DNA of 64,000 nt from Gammaproteobacteria bacterium (GCA_016874095.1 VGVH01000010.1:22841-86840), one strand, 5' to 3'; shown: positions 1 to 11,457, numbered from the stretch's first letter. Made by a program: numbers and translations. Notes: generated by a model not told the origin, from the sequence alone.

Positions 1-1567
1 CTGCGCGGCAGTGGGCGCGGATGTCGTCGGCGGTAGCCGACTGCCCCGGCTGCAGCACGATGAATACCTTTACTGCTTCGCCCGTGTTCTGGTCGGGCAC
101 GCCAATGCAGGCGGCTTCGAGCACGGCCGGGTGGCGCATCACCACGTTCTCGATCTCGTTCGGGTAGGCCTTGAGGCCTGACACGGCGATCATGTCCTTC
201 TTGCGGTCGACGATGCGGAGGTAACCCTGCTCGTCCATCACGGCGATGTCGCCGGTGCGCAGCCAGCCATCCGGCGTGAAGGCCGTTGCCGATGCGCCGT
301 TGTTGCCCCAGTAGCCGCGCATGACCTGCGGGCCCTTTACGCAGAGCTCGCCTGGCTGACCGAGCGGCGCGTCGCGGCCCTCGTCGTCGCGCAGCACGAC
401 GTCGGTGCTCGGATACGGCAGTCCGATCGAGCCGGTGTACGCCGTTATCGTCGGCGGATTCGAGGTAACGACCGGCGATGCCTCCGACAGGCCATAACCC
501 TCGAGCACCGTGCCGCCCGTCACTTCGGCCCAGCGCTTCGCCGTCGCTTCCATGACCGCCATGCCACCGGCCGACGTGAGCTTCAAGTGGGAGAAGTCGA
601 CGGTGGCGACGTCGGGATGATTCGCCAGGTGCTGATAGAGCGTGTTGACACCGGTCATCACGGTGAACGGCCAGCGTCGCAGCTCGCGGATGAAACCCTT
701 CAGGTCGCGCGGATCGGTGATGAGGACGTTGAGCCCGCCGATGTCCGTGTAACAGAAGCAGTTACAGGTGAGTGCGTATACGTGGTAGAGCGGCAGCGCA
801 GTGATGACGATCTCCTGACCGCGGACGACGTAGCCGCCGAACCAGGTGTTGCACTGGCGTATGTTCGCGACCAGGTTGCCGTGGCTCAGCATCGCACCGC
901 GCGACAGGCCCGTGGTGCCGCCGGTGTATTGCAGGCAGGCCAGATCGGAACTGCCGAGCGCGACGGGCTGACAGGAGAATCCGTGCGCGATGGCTGAACG
1001 GAATCGGACAGCTGCCGGCAGTCGCCAGGGCTTCACCAGCCGGCGCAGGTGCCGCACGGCGAAATTGACCAGCGGTCCCTTCGGAAAGCCGAGCAGGTCG
1101 CCGATACCCGTCACCACGATGTGCTCGACGGCCGTGCCGGGCAGCGCCTGCTCGAGCACGGCCGCTGCATTCTCCACGATGACGATCGCGCGGGCTCCCG
1201 CATCCTTGAGCTGGTGCGAGAGCTCCGCTGCGGTGTACAGCGGATTCACGTTCACGGCGACCATGCCGGCGCGCAGGATGCCGTACAACACCACGGGGAA
1301 TTGCAGGAGGTTCGGCAGCATGATCGCCACGCGGTCGCCGCGCTGGAGTTTCAGGCCCTGCTGCAGATACGCCGCAAACTGCCGCGACAGCCGGTCAAGT
1401 TCGGCGAAAGTGATCGTGCGGCCGAAACTCGCGAAAGCCGGTCGGTCCGCGTAAAGCGCGACCGCCTCCTCCAGCATGCGCGCCAGGCTGTCGTCGGGCG
1501 CGACTTCGATCTCCGCCGGCACACCCGGCGGGTAGTTCGCGAGCCAGGGACGCGCGGTTGCCGTCAT
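1..1567 (-). CDS. fadD: Long-chain fatty-acid--CoA ligase, 3' end beyond window
   Basis: Activates free fatty acids to acyl-CoA (ATP to AMP + PPi) at the inner membrane, the entry step of beta-oxidation. About 522 codons are present; the E. coli enzyme has 561, so roughly 40 C-terminal residues lie beyond the left edge. The N-terminus (MTATARPWLANYPPGVPAEI) follows the FadD pattern, then comes LPNLLQFPVVLYGILRAG and the AMP-binding P-loop LQYTGGTTGLSRGAML. The ATG at 1567 lies only 4 nt after the stop of the upstream S46 peptidase gene, so translation may be coupled. No clear Shine-Dalgarno is visible. The family call is firm; substrate chain length cannot be read from sequence. Confidence 0.93.
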   Translation of the reverse strand, partial: MTATARPWLANYPPGVPAEIEVAPDDSLARMLEEAVALYADRPAFASFGRTITFAELDRLSRQFAAYLQQGLKLQRGDRVAIMLPNLLQFPVVLYGILRAGMVAVNVNPLYTAAELSHQLKDAGARAIVIVENAAAVLEQALPGTAVEHIVVTGIGDLLGFPKGPLVNFAVRHLRRLVKPWRLPAAVRFRSAIAHGFSCQPVALGSSDLACLQYTGGTTGLSRGAMLSHGNLVANIRQCNTWFGGYVVRGQEIVITALPLYHVYALTCNCFCYTDIGGLNVLITDPRDLKGFIRELRRWPFTVMTGVNTLYQHLANHPDVATVDFSHLKLTSAGGMAVMEATAKRWAEVTGGTVLEGYGLSEASPVVTSNPPTITAYTGSIGLPYPSTDVVLRDDEGRDAPLGQPGELCVKGPQVMRGYWGNNGASATAFTPDGWLRTGDIAVMDEQGYLRIVDRKKDMIAVSGLKAYPNEIENVVMRHPAVLEAACIGVPDQNTGEAVKVFIVLQPGQSATADDIRAHCRA

Positions 1568-1571
1568 GCGT

Positions 1572-3638
<2,067 letters not shown>

Positions 3639-3795
3639 GGCGGCCCCATTTCAGGCGCTAAGCGGGCGTGATGCCATTGTGGCACCGACGACCCCGGCCG
3701 CGCTGCAGGTCCTGCATCCGGAACCCCGGTGCCCCGCGAATGGCATAATTGCGGTTGATTCCCCCGGCCCAGGCAAACGACCCCGAAGGCACCCA

Positions 3796-6054
3796 GTGGC
3801 ACGCTCCCGAATCCCCCACTTCTACCGCATGTCCCCCGCCGAGCGCGTGCGGGCGGTACACGACCTCGGCCTGCTGAGCGACGGCGACTTCGACCGCCTG
3901 TCCAAGGGCACGGCGACGCTCGACATCAGTGCCGCGGACAAGATGATCGAGAACGTGATTGGCGTGCTCGGCATGCCCATCGGGCTGGGCCTGAACTTCC
4001 TGATCAATGGCCGGGAGTACGTGGTACCGCTGGCCGTGGAGGAGCCGTCCATTGTCGCGGGCCTGAGTGCCGCTGCCAAGATGGCGCGGGCCTCCGGGGG
4101 CTACACCGCCACCTCCACGCCGCCGATCCTCATCGGCCAGATCCAGGTGATCGACGTACCGGACATGGCGCGCGCCATGGCGGCTTTGCGCGACCGGCAA
4201 CAGGAGATCCTCGACCTCGCCAACAGCTTCCACCCGCGGATGGTGGCCCGCGGCGGCGGCGCCGTGGACATCGAGGTCCGCAGCTACCCGATGGCGAGCA
4301 CGGACGGGGAAATGCTGATCCTGCACCTGCTCGTCGATACGCGAGACGCGATGGGCGCAAACCTCGTCAATGGCATGTGCGAGGGCGTGGCGTCGCTGGT
4401 CGAGACGATCACCGAAGGCCAGGTGTTCCTGCGCATCCTCTCGAACCTGGCCGACCGGGCGCTCGCCCGCGCCGAGGTGACGCTGCCACCGTCCGCACTG
4501 GCCGGCAAAGGCTACTCGGGCGAGCGGGTGCGCGACGGCATCGTCATCGCCGCCGACTTCGCCTGCGTCGACCCTTACCGTGCGACGACGCACAACAAGG
4601 GAATCATGAACGGCATAGACGCCGTCGCTCTCGCGACCGGCAACGACTGGCGCGCGATCGAAGCGGGAGCGCATGCCTACGCCGCGCGCCAGGGCCGCTA
4701 CACCTCGCTGACGCAATGGTGGCGCGATGAGGCCGGCAACCTGCGCGGGCGCATCGAGCTGCCGATGAAGGTCGGCATAGTCGGCGGGCCGCTCGAGTCG
4801 AACCCCGGCGTGGCGATGAACCTGCGCATACTCGGCGTGAAGTCCGGCCAGGAACTCGCCGAGGTCATGGCAGCGGTAGGCCTTGCGCAGAATTTCGCCG
4901 CATTGCGCGCGCTGGCTACCGACGGCATCCAGGTCGGGCACATGACGCTGCATGCACGCAGCGTCGTCAAGGCAGCAGGCACACCGCCCGAACTCTTCGA
5001 CGAAGTCCTGGAGCGGCTGCTGCGCGACGGCGATATCAAGGTATGGAAAGCAGAGCAGCTGCTGGCCGAGGTGAAGGCGCAGCATTTGCCCGGCGCCGGC
5101 GCCATACAGCCGGCCAAGCTCGACGCGGAACTCGGCGTCGGCTACGGCAAGGTGATCCTGCTGGGCGAGCATGCGGTCGTGTACGGACGGCATGCGATGG
5201 CCGTGCCACTGCCGCTCACGACGCGCGCGGTCGTCGACGACGCCGGCAAGGGCGTCGAACTGCTGATCCCGCGCTGGGGGGTGGAATACCAGCTGGCCAA
5301 GCCGCCCGAGCAGCGCCGTTCCTTCGAGCGCGCCGCTGGCGTCATACTTGACCGGCTCGGATTGACCGATCGCAACCTGCGCATCGAGGTGTTCCCCGAC
5401 GTACCGCGGGGCATGGGCCTCGGCGGATCGGCAGCGATTGCCGTGGCGATCATCCGCGCGCTGGACCGCCACTTCGCCCTGAAGCTGAGCGATGAACAGG
5501 TCAATGATCTGGCCTATCTGTCGGAGGAAATCGCCCACGGCAGCCCGAGCGGCATCGACAACACGCTCGCGACCTACGGCAAGCCGCTGGTGTACCGGCG
5601 CGGCGCGCCACCACTGGTGGAGCCGCTGGCCCTGCGCTCGCCGCTGCACCTGGTCATCGGGATGACGGCCGCCGAGGGCCTCACCGCGAAAACGGTCGGC
5701 CACGTGCGAGAGGCCCGCGAGCGCAACCCGCGGCTCTACGAGAAGATATTCGACGACATCGACGCGCTGGTGCTGCAGTCGGTTGCCGCGCTACGCGACG
5801 ACGACATCGCGGCCCTGGGCGAGCTGATGAATGTCTGCCAGGGCCTGCTGAACGCGCTGCAGGTCTCCACGCCGGAGCTGGAGCGGCTGATCGGCATCGC
5901 CCGCGAAGCCGGCGCGCTGGGCGCGAAGCTGACGGGCGGCGGCGGCGGCGGCGCGATGGTCGCGCTGTGCGCGGGCGATACCAGCCGCGTGCAGCAGGCG
6001 ATCGAGCGGCAGGGTTTCCGCGCCATCGCGGTCGTCGCTGGCGGTGATTCATGA
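3796..6054 (+). CDS. mvaA-mvk: Fusion: class II HMG-CoA reductase + mevalonate kinase
   Basis: A single 752-residue frame. Residues 5-430 are a class II HMG-CoA reductase: ENVIG at 52-56, Glu83 in VEEPSIVA, Lys268 in THNKGIMNG, Asp284 in GNDW and His382 in GHM, matching the Pseudomonas mevalonii catalytic set. Residues 445-752 are a GHMP mevalonate kinase: GKVILLGEHAVVYG (451-464), PDVPRGMGLGGSAA (534-547), catalytic Asp588 in SGIDN and GAKLTGGGGGGA (709-720). The two halves would make mevalonate and phosphorylate it. The GTG at 3796 is chosen because the P. mevalonii enzyme begins SRLPAF and this one SRIPHF, and GAAGG sits 6 nt upstream. The stop overlaps the idi start (ATGA). P. mevalonii uses its reductase to degrade mevalonate; the kinase and idi context here argues for biosynthesis. 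HMG-CoA synthase, phosphomevalonate kinase and diphosphomevalonate decarboxylase are not in this window. Confidence 0.93.
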   Translation: MARSRIPHFYRMSPAERVRAVHDLGLLSDGDFDRLSKGTATLDISAADKMIENVIGVLGMPIGLGLNFLINGREYVVPLAVEEPSIVAGLSAAAKMARASGGYTATSTPPILIGQIQVIDVPDMARAMAALRDRQQEILDLANSFHPRMVARGGGAVDIEVRSYPMASTDGEMLILHLLVDTRDAMGANLVNGMCEGVASLVETITEGQVFLRILSNLADRALARAEVTLPPSALAGKGYSGERVRDGIVIAADFACVDPYRATTHNKGIMNGIDAVALATGNDWRAIEAGAHAYAARQGRYTSLTQWWRDEAGNLRGRIELPMKVGIVGGPLESNPGVAMNLRILGVKSGQELAEVMAAVGLAQNFAALRALATDGIQVGHMTLHARSVVKAAGTPPELFDEVLERLLRDGDIKVWKAEQLLAEVKAQHLPGAGAIQPAKLDAELGVGYGKVILLGEHAVVYGRHAMAVPLPLTTRAVVDDAGKGVELLIPRWGVEYQLAKPPEQRRSFERAAGVILDRLGLTDRNLRIEVFPDVPRGMGLGGSAAIAVAIIRALDRHFALKLSDEQVNDLAYLSEEIAHGSPSGIDNTLATYGKPLVYRRGAPPLVEPLALRSPLHLVIGMTAAEGLTAKTVGHVREARERNPRLYEKIFDDIDALVLQSVAALRDDDIAALGELMNVCQGLLNALQVSTPELERLIGIAREAGALGAKLTGGGGGGAMVALCAGDTSRVQQAIERQGFRAIAVVAGGDS

Positions 6055-6629
6055 GCGCACTCAGCGCACCTGGCAACCGGCCTGCCGACCGCCTGATCCT
6101 CGTGGACAGCCAAGACCGGGAGATCGGCTCGCTATCCAAGGAGGAGTGCCACGCCGGCAGCGGCATCCTGCACCGCGCGTTCTCGATCTTCCTTTTCGAC
6201 CCGCGGGGCCGCGTACTGCTGCAGCAGCGCAGCGCCGAGAAACCGCTGTGGCCGCTGTACTGGTCAAACAGCTGCTGCAGCCACCCGCGCGAAGGCGAGC
6301 CGGTGGAAGCAGCGGTGCGCCGCCGCGTGCGCGAGGAGCTGGCTCTCAGCTGCCAGCCGCGCTTCCTCTACAAGTTCGAATACCACGCGCGCTTCACCGA
6401 TGTAGGGGCGGAGCACGAGCTCTGCTGGGTCTACGCGGGATTCGTCGACCAGGCCCCGGTTGCCGATCCCGCCGAGGTCGCCGCCCTGCGATTCGTGAGT
6501 CCGGCCGAACTGGGCGCCGAAGCCGCCGCCCAACCCGAAAGGCTCACGCCCTGGCTGAAACTGGAGTGGGCCGAGATTGCAGCCAGGCACCTGCACGGCA
6601 TCGAAGCTGCCAATCCGGGTGCGCGCTAG
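6051..6629 (+). CDS. idi: Isopentenyl-diphosphate isomerase, type 1 (Nudix)
   Basis: 192 residues. Interconverts IPP and DMAPP, the step after the mevalonate pathway and before prenyl chain elongation. Visible are the active-site Cys76 in WSNSCCSHP, the Nudix-like stretch around residues 80-99 (REGEPVEAAVRRRVREEL) and the metal/acid Glu123 in EHELCW, matching E. coli Cys67 and Glu116. The ATG overlaps the stop of the reductase-kinase fusion by ATGA, and its own TAG overlaps the next GTG by one base, so the three genes are very likely translated together. It probably supplies DMAPP for the carotenoid genes that converge on this operon. Confidence 0.95.
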   Translation: MSALSAPGNRPADRLILVDSQDREIGSLSKEECHAGSGILHRAFSIFLFDPRGRVLLQQRSAEKPLWPLYWSNSCCSHPREGEPVEAAVRRRVREELALSCQPRFLYKFEYHARFTDVGAEHELCWVYAGFVDQAPVADPAEVAALRFVSPAELGAEAAAQPERLTPWLKLEWAEIAARHLHGIEAANPGAR

Positions 6630-7438
6630 TGGGCACGGTCGTCGTCACCGGCAGCAGCAAGGGCATCGGCCGTGGCCTTGCCACGGAGTTCATCCGCCGC
6701 GGACACGATGTCGTCGTCACCGCGCGCGACCCGATCCAGGTTGAACAGGCCGCGCAGGAGCTTACGGCGCTCGGGCCCGGCCGCGCCACCGGCGTGGTCT
6801 GCGATGTCACGAAGAAGAGCGACGTCGAGGCGCTGTGGCAGGCGGCGGTGCGGACTTTCGGGCGGGTCGACTGGTGGATCAACAATGCAGGCCATGCCGA
6901 CGCACAGTGGAACGTGCACGAGATGCCGGAGCCTGCGGTGCACAAGCTCATCGACGGCAACTTCAAGGGCACCATCTTCGGCAGCCAGGTCGCCGCGCTG
7001 GGCATGCGCGCACAGGGGTCAGGCGCCTTGTACAACATGCTTGGCGGCTCCTTCGGCGGCGGACGAGTGACGCCGAACATGGGCGTCTACAGTTCCACCA
7101 AGGCAGCGGTGTGGAAACTCACCCAGTACCTTGTTGCGGAGAACAAGGGCACCGGCGTACTGGTCGGCAGCATCAGTCCCGGCATGCTGATCAGCGACAA
7201 CTGGTTTCAACAGCAGAAGCAGATGACACCGGAGGAATGGGTGAAGATCCGTCCGTTCCTGAACATCCTCTGCGACCACGTCGACACGGCTGCGCCCTGG
7301 CTGGTCGAGCAGGTGCTCGCGAATCGCGAGAGCGGCAAGCGCATTGCCTGGCTCACCAATGGCAAGATCACCGGCCGGTTCTTCGACGCCTACGTCCTGC
7401 GCCGCAAGCGGGATCTGTTCAGCCGCTACGGCCTGTAG
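6629..7438 (+). CDS. SDR family oxidoreductase
   Basis: 269 residues of classical short-chain dehydrogenase/reductase: TGSSKGIG dinucleotide loop near residues 7-14, WINNAGHAD, and the catalytic Tyr/Lys in GVYSSTKAAVW. The GTG at 6629 overlaps the idi stop (TAGTG), giving a tight start; a longer upstream reading is only idi out of frame. Its position as third gene of the mevalonate/idi operon suggests a role on an isoprenoid or alcohol intermediate, but substrate and direction cannot be read from sequence. It uses NAD(P)H and is predicted cytosolic. Confidence 0.85.
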   Translation: MGTVVVTGSSKGIGRGLATEFIRRGHDVVVTARDPIQVEQAAQELTALGPGRATGVVCDVTKKSDVEALWQAAVRTFGRVDWWINNAGHADAQWNVHEMPEPAVHKLIDGNFKGTIFGSQVAALGMRAQGSGALYNMLGGSFGGGRVTPNMGVYSSTKAAVWKLTQYLVAENKGTGVLVGSISPGMLISDNWFQQQKQMTPEEWVKIRPFLNILCDHVDTAAPWLVEQVLANRESGKRIAWLTNGKITGRFFDAYVLRRKRDLFSRYGL

Positions 7439-7456
7439 CCGCGGTGTCCGCGCCGC

Positions 7457-7847
7457 ATGACTGAAGCGGCGCTCCTTTCCATCAGCGGCGCAAGACGCCG
7501 GCGCGGCGAGCGCACGACGCTTGCGGGCGTCAGCCTCGAAGTTGCGCCCGGCGAACTGGTCGCGCTGCTCGGCCCGAACGGCGCAGGCACTGACGCTCAC
7601 CAACGTCGTGATCCTCGTCATGTCGGCCGTCGGCGGCAGCATGGTCCCGCGCTTCTTCATGCCAGGCTGGCTGCAGACGCTCGGCTGGCTCACGCCCAAC
7701 ACCTGGGTGCTGGAAGCCTACGGCGGCGTCATGACACGCGGCGAATCCCTCGTCGGCGTCGCCTTCCCGCTGTGCCTGCTGGCGCTCGCCACCATCGGCT
7801 CGCTGCTCGTCGCGCAGGTTCTGGCGCGGCGGATGGCGCGGGATTAG
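7457..7847 (+). pseudogene. Collapsed ABC exporter: ATPase N-terminus joined to ABC-2 permease C-terminus
   Basis: The first 44 codons (7457-7588) encode the start of an ABC ATPase: strands leading to LVALLGPNGAG, the Walker A motif cut just before its Lys. From 7590, in another frame, follows the last ~85 codons of an ABC-2-type permease (LTNVVILVMSAVGGSMVP, TM helices, ending LARRMARD). The rest of the ATPase and most of the permease are missing, which fits one deletion across an ATPase-permease gene pair. The ATPase frame reads on into a nonsense tail. No working transporter can be made. An assembly collapse would look the same. It lies between the mevalonate operon and the end of crtB. 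Confidence 0.8.
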
Positions 7848-7859
7848 AAGCAGGCCGCC

Positions 7860-8810
7860 CTAATCCTCGCGCAGCTCCGCCACCATCCACAGACCGCGTT
7901 CGCGCGGCTGCGCGGTGCGCCAGTCGCGCAGCAGCACGGCGCGCGCGGCGGTGAGGAAGCCGCGGATGCCGTGCCAGGCCCTGCGCGGGCGCGAGACCAT
8001 CGCGCGGCTGTTCCAGGCGCTGGCGCCGCGCTCGCGCACGATCTCGCCGATCTCGCGATAGACGCCGAGCGCGGTGGCGACAGCCCAGGCCGAGCGCAGC
8101 GGCAGGTCAGCGAGACCGATGCGCGCAGAGGCGTAGTAGCGATCGGCTATGTCCAGCATTCGGCGCACGACCTGGGCCACACCCTCACGCTGAGCCGGAT
8201 CCGCTGCGGCTCCGTCGGGCACTCCCGACTCGGCAAGCAGGGCTGCGGGCAGATAGCAGCGGCCGTTGGCAGCATCGTCCAGTACGTCACGCGCGATGTT
8301 GGTCAGTTGGAAGGCGATGCCGAGGTCGGCGGCACGCGCCAGCACGCGCGGCTCGCGCGCGCCCATTACGTAAGCCATCATCACGCCCACGACGCCGGCG
8401 ACGCGATAGCAGTAGAGCAGCGTCTGCTCGATGTCGGCATAGGCGTCGCCCCGCACGTCCATCGCGAAGCCTTCGAGCAGCTCGAGCGCATGGCGCTCGG
8501 GGATCGCGGATTCGCGTGCCACGCGCTGGAAGGCGGCGAATACCGGGTCATGCACGGCTTCGGCGTTGAACGCCGCCCTGGTCTGCGTGCGCAAGTTCTC
8601 GAGTCGCGCCTGGCGTTCCGCCGAACTCATGCTGAACGTGCCGAAGCCGAGGTCCTGTCCGTCGATCTGGTCGTCACAGTGGCGGCACCAGGCGTAGAGC
8701 ATCCAGGCGCGCTCACGGGTCGCGGTGTCGAAGAGCGACGCTGCCGTCGCGAAGCTCTTCGAGCCGCGGCGGATCATCTCGTGGCTCAGGTCGACGATTG
8801 GGTCGCTCAT
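7860..8810 (-). CDS. crtB: Phytoene synthase
   Basis: 316 residues. Condenses two geranylgeranyl diphosphates to phytoene, the committed carotenoid step. Both Asp-rich Mg-diphosphate motifs are present: DDQID at residues 46-50 after YAWCRHC and DVLDD at 175-179 followed by GRCYLP. It is the last gene of the crtY-crtI-crtB run, and its ATG overlaps the crtI stop by ATGA. It ends 12 nt from the stop of the ABC stub on the other strand. No GGPP synthase (crtE) gene is present in the window, so that enzyme must be encoded elsewhere. Confidence 0.95.
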   Translation of the reverse strand: MSDPIVDLSHEMIRRGSKSFATAASLFDTATRERAWMLYAWCRHCDDQIDGQDLGFGTFSMSSAERQARLENLRTQTRAAFNAEAVHDPVFAAFQRVARESAIPERHALELLEGFAMDVRGDAYADIEQTLLYCYRVAGVVGVMMAYVMGAREPRVLARAADLGIAFQLTNIARDVLDDAANGRCYLPAALLAESGVPDGAAADPAQREGVAQVVRRMLDIADRYYASARIGLADLPLRSAWAVATALGVYREIGEIVRERGASAWNSRAMVSRPRRAWHGIRGFLTAARAVLLRDWRTAQPRERGLWMVAELRED

Positions 8811-10300
8811 TGCGCGACCCCGAGGTCAGCGAGCATCAGCCCGGCAGTCGCGCGCGCCGAGGCCACCACGCCGGGCACGCCGGCACCAGGGTGGGTCCCG
8901 GCACCGACGAAATACAGGCCGCCGATTTTCGGATCGCGGTTGTGCACCCTGAACCAGGCACTCTGCGTTAGCAGCGGCTCCAGCGAGAAGGCGGAGCCAT
9001 GGTGCGCGTTCAATTCGCGCCGGAAATCCAGTGGCGTGAAAATGCGCCGCGTCACGAGGTCCTGCCGCAGGCCGGGTATGGCCCGCCGTTCCACCTGCTC
9101 GAGGACGCGGTCCGCGAATTCCGGCCCGATGCGCTCCCAGTCGAGCGGTGCCTTGCCGAGATGCGGGACGGGCGCCAGGGCGTAGAAGCCCGCCTGTCCC
9201 GGCGGCGCCAGCGACGGATCCGTGCGGGTCGGGTTGTGCAGGTACACGGAAAAGTCGTCGGCCAGCACCCCGCGGTCGAAGATGTCGGCGAGCAGCTCGC
9301 GATAACGGGGACCGAAGATCACGGTGTGGTGCGCCACCTGCGGTGCCGGACGGCGCAGGCCGAAGTACACGACGAAGAGGGAATTGCTGTGGTGACTGCG
9401 CTCGAGCCGCGGCCCCGCCTGCCGTCCCCGGTCGGTGTTGCGCAGCAGGTGCGCATAGGTGTGCACAACATCGCCGTTGCTGGCAACGGCGCGCACCGGT
9501 GTTTCGCGACCGTCGGCGGTGCGCACGGCGCTCACCCGCCCTCCCCGCACGGCGATCTCGTCCACGGGAGCGGACAGGCGCAACTCGCCGCCGAGGTCAG
9601 TGTAGAGGCGCGCCATCGCCCGCACGAGTGCATGCGTCCCTCCCCGCGGAAACCACACGCCCCAGCGACGCTCAAGTGCATGTACCAGCGCATAGATCGA
9701 CGACACCGCGAACGGATTACCGCCGATGAGCAGCGACTGGAACGAGAAGGCCTGGCGCAACTCAGGATCGCGGATGAATCCGGACACGATGCCGTACACG
9801 GTGCGCCAGCTCTTCAGGCGCGTGAGCTGCGGCAGCGCGCGCACCATGCTCCACCAGTCGAGAAACGGCTCGTGCCCGAGCCGCACGTACCCCTGCTCGC
9901 ACACGGCCTCGGAGTAACGCAGGAAGCGCCGGTAGCCCTCGGCGTCCGGCGCGTGCTTGCTGCGGACCTGCGCGGCGACCGCTTCGGCGTCGCCGTTGTA
10001 TTCCATCTCGAAGCCGCTCTCCCACGACAGGCGGTAGTACGGATCCACCGGCAGAAGCTCGCAGTAATCCGCCAGCTGGCGCCCGGACAATGCAAAAAGA
10101 TGCTCGATCGCGTTCGGTGCAGTGATGACCGTGGGCCCGGCATCGAACACGAAGCCCTGATCCTCGTAGACGTAGGCGCGGCCGCCCGGCTTGTCACGCT
10201 GCTCGAAGAGGATCGTCGGGATGCCGGCAGACTGCAGGCGGATCGCGAGCGCGAGGCCGCCGAAGCCGGCACCGATGACTGCGACCGGCGGCCCGCTCAT
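8807..10300 (-). CDS. crtI: Phytoene desaturase
   Basis: 497 residues of the CrtI/CrtN FAD-dependent family, membrane-associated, which desaturates phytoene stepwise to lycopene. The N-terminal FAD-binding motif VIGAGFGGLALAIRLQSAG is followed by GRAYVYEDQGFVFDAGPT. The C-terminal motif LYFVGAGTHPGAGVPGV is diagnostic for CrtI. Start and stop overlap crtY and crtB by ATGA on each side, so the three are one translationally coupled operon. The number of desaturations cannot be read, but the following cyclase implies lycopene. Confidence 0.95.
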   Translation of the reverse strand: MSGPPVAVIGAGFGGLALAIRLQSAGIPTILFEQRDKPGGRAYVYEDQGFVFDAGPTVITAPNAIEHLFALSGRQLADYCELLPVDPYYRLSWESGFEMEYNGDAEAVAAQVRSKHAPDAEGYRRFLRYSEAVCEQGYVRLGHEPFLDWWSMVRALPQLTRLKSWRTVYGIVSGFIRDPELRQAFSFQSLLIGGNPFAVSSIYALVHALERRWGVWFPRGGTHALVRAMARLYTDLGGELRLSAPVDEIAVRGGRVSAVRTADGRETPVRAVASNGDVVHTYAHLLRNTDRGRQAGPRLERSHHSNSLFVVYFGLRRPAPQVAHHTVIFGPRYRELLADIFDRGVLADDFSVYLHNPTRTDPSLAPPGQAGFYALAPVPHLGKAPLDWERIGPEFADRVLEQVERRAIPGLRQDLVTRRIFTPLDFRRELNAHHGSAFSLEPLLTQSAWFRVHNRDPKIGGLYFVGAGTHPGAGVPGVVASARATAGLMLADLGVAQ

Positions 10301-11457
10301 GCCGTGCCGCCCTTCAGCGCGCCGCGCGCGATGGTCGCGACCGCGCGACCCACGGGCACCGGCGGGCGGCCGCTGAGCAGCCGCAGCGGATCCAGTCCGC
10401 GAAGGCGACCCGCATAGAAGCGCTCGATGAGCGGTGCGGGCAACCGGTAGAAATGTTCAAGCGTGCGATAGCGCTCGGCGGGCGCGGCCGCCTCGAACAT
10501 CAGGCGGTTCAACAGGCGCGCGAACCACTGGCGGCGCCAGCGCTCGAGCGAGCGGGCGCGGATAGCCGCCCCCACCGCCGCGCTCTCGAGGCGCGGCGCC
10601 GCCGCGATCTCGTCCGCCAGCCGCACGGCATCCGGCAGCGAGTATCCCGTCGTGTGGTGGAAGAGCAGCGCACGCATGCCGGTGCGCGGAACCGCCGCGC
10701 CCGCCTGCTGCCAGTACTGCTCCGCGTTGCCGGCCAGCACGATCGGCAGGCAGCCTTGTTCCTCGCGATCCACCCGCACGACGCTCCAGCCGGAGGCCTC
10801 GGCATAGTGCAGGCAGCGCCTGCGGTACGCCGCCGTGTCGAGCGCTGCATTCGCGCTGTAGCAGGTGTCCTCGACGAGGAGCCGCCGCTCGCCGAGCGGC
10901 AGCACGTACACGAACCGGTAACCGTCCAGTTGCTCCACCGTTGCGTCCATGAGTAGCGGCAGCGTCATGCCGTGCGCGCGCGCGGTCTCGATCTCGACGC
11001 CGACGAACTTCTGCCAGGCGAGATCGAAGCCGCCGAGCGCAGGCGCGCCGCGACCGTCGAGGACCAGGTCAGCCGGGATGGCCTCGCCGTCGGTGAGCCG
11101 CACGCCGTCCGGTCCGACGTCCGCCACCTGCGCCCGCGTGCGCAGCCTCGCGCCCAGGCGATCGGCAAGGCGCTCATGCAGGTGCGCGGATGTGACGCTG
11201 TGGTACGGGGTGTCGAGGCGGCGCGAGTAGGCGGGGAAGCGGACTTCCTGCGCGTCCCAGGAAGCCGCGACCAGGGGTCGCATCCAGGCGAGGGCCTGCG
11301 CTGCGAGGTCGCTCGCGTGGTACGACCAGGTGTGATTGCCGCCAAGCGCCTCGCCTTGCTCGAGCAGGGTGATATCCACTCCAGGCCGGCGCTCCGCCAG
11401 TCGCCAGGCAATCAGCGAATTCGCCAGCCCGCCGCCGACCAGGACGACGCGCGTCAA
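10297..11457 (-). CDS. crtY: Lycopene beta-cyclase
   Basis: 386 residues of the CrtY FAD/NAD(P)-binding cyclase family, which converts lycopene to beta-carotene. The dinucleotide motif VVLVGGGLANSLIAWRLAER opens the protein and GNHTWSYH, typical of CrtY, follows near residue 40. Start is a TTG at 11457 overlapping the stop of the preceding redoxin-like gene (TTGA); it gives the usual CrtY N-terminus and no nearer ATG fits. With crtI and crtB the likely product is beta-carotene; no hydroxylase or ketolase gene is visible nearby. Confidence 0.93.
   Translation of the reverse strand: MTRVVLVGGGLANSLIAWRLAERRPGVDITLLEQGEALGGNHTWSYHASDLAAQALAWMRPLVAASWDAQEVRFPAYSRRLDTPYHSVTSAHLHERLADRLGARLRTRAQVADVGPDGVRLTDGEAIPADLVLDGRGAPALGGFDLAWQKFVGVEIETARAHGMTLPLLMDATVEQLDGYRFVYVLPLGERRLLVEDTCYSANAALDTAAYRRRCLHYAEASGWSVVRVDREEQGCLPIVLAGNAEQYWQQAGAAVPRTGMRALLFHHTTGYSLPDAVRLADEIAAAPRLESAAVGAAIRARSLERWRRQWFARLLNRLMFEAAAPAERYRTLEHFYRLPAPLIERFYAGRLRGLDPLRLLSGRPPVPVGRAVATIARGALKGGTA

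Noticed and set aside
3658..5703. Long open frame antisense to the reductase-kinase fusion
   Set aside because: Its translation is a low-complexity shadow typical of high-GC DNA, and the plus strand carries all catalytic motifs.
6044..6628. Upstream extension of the SDR frame
   Set aside because: It is idi read in another frame; the SDR proper begins at the GTG at 6629.
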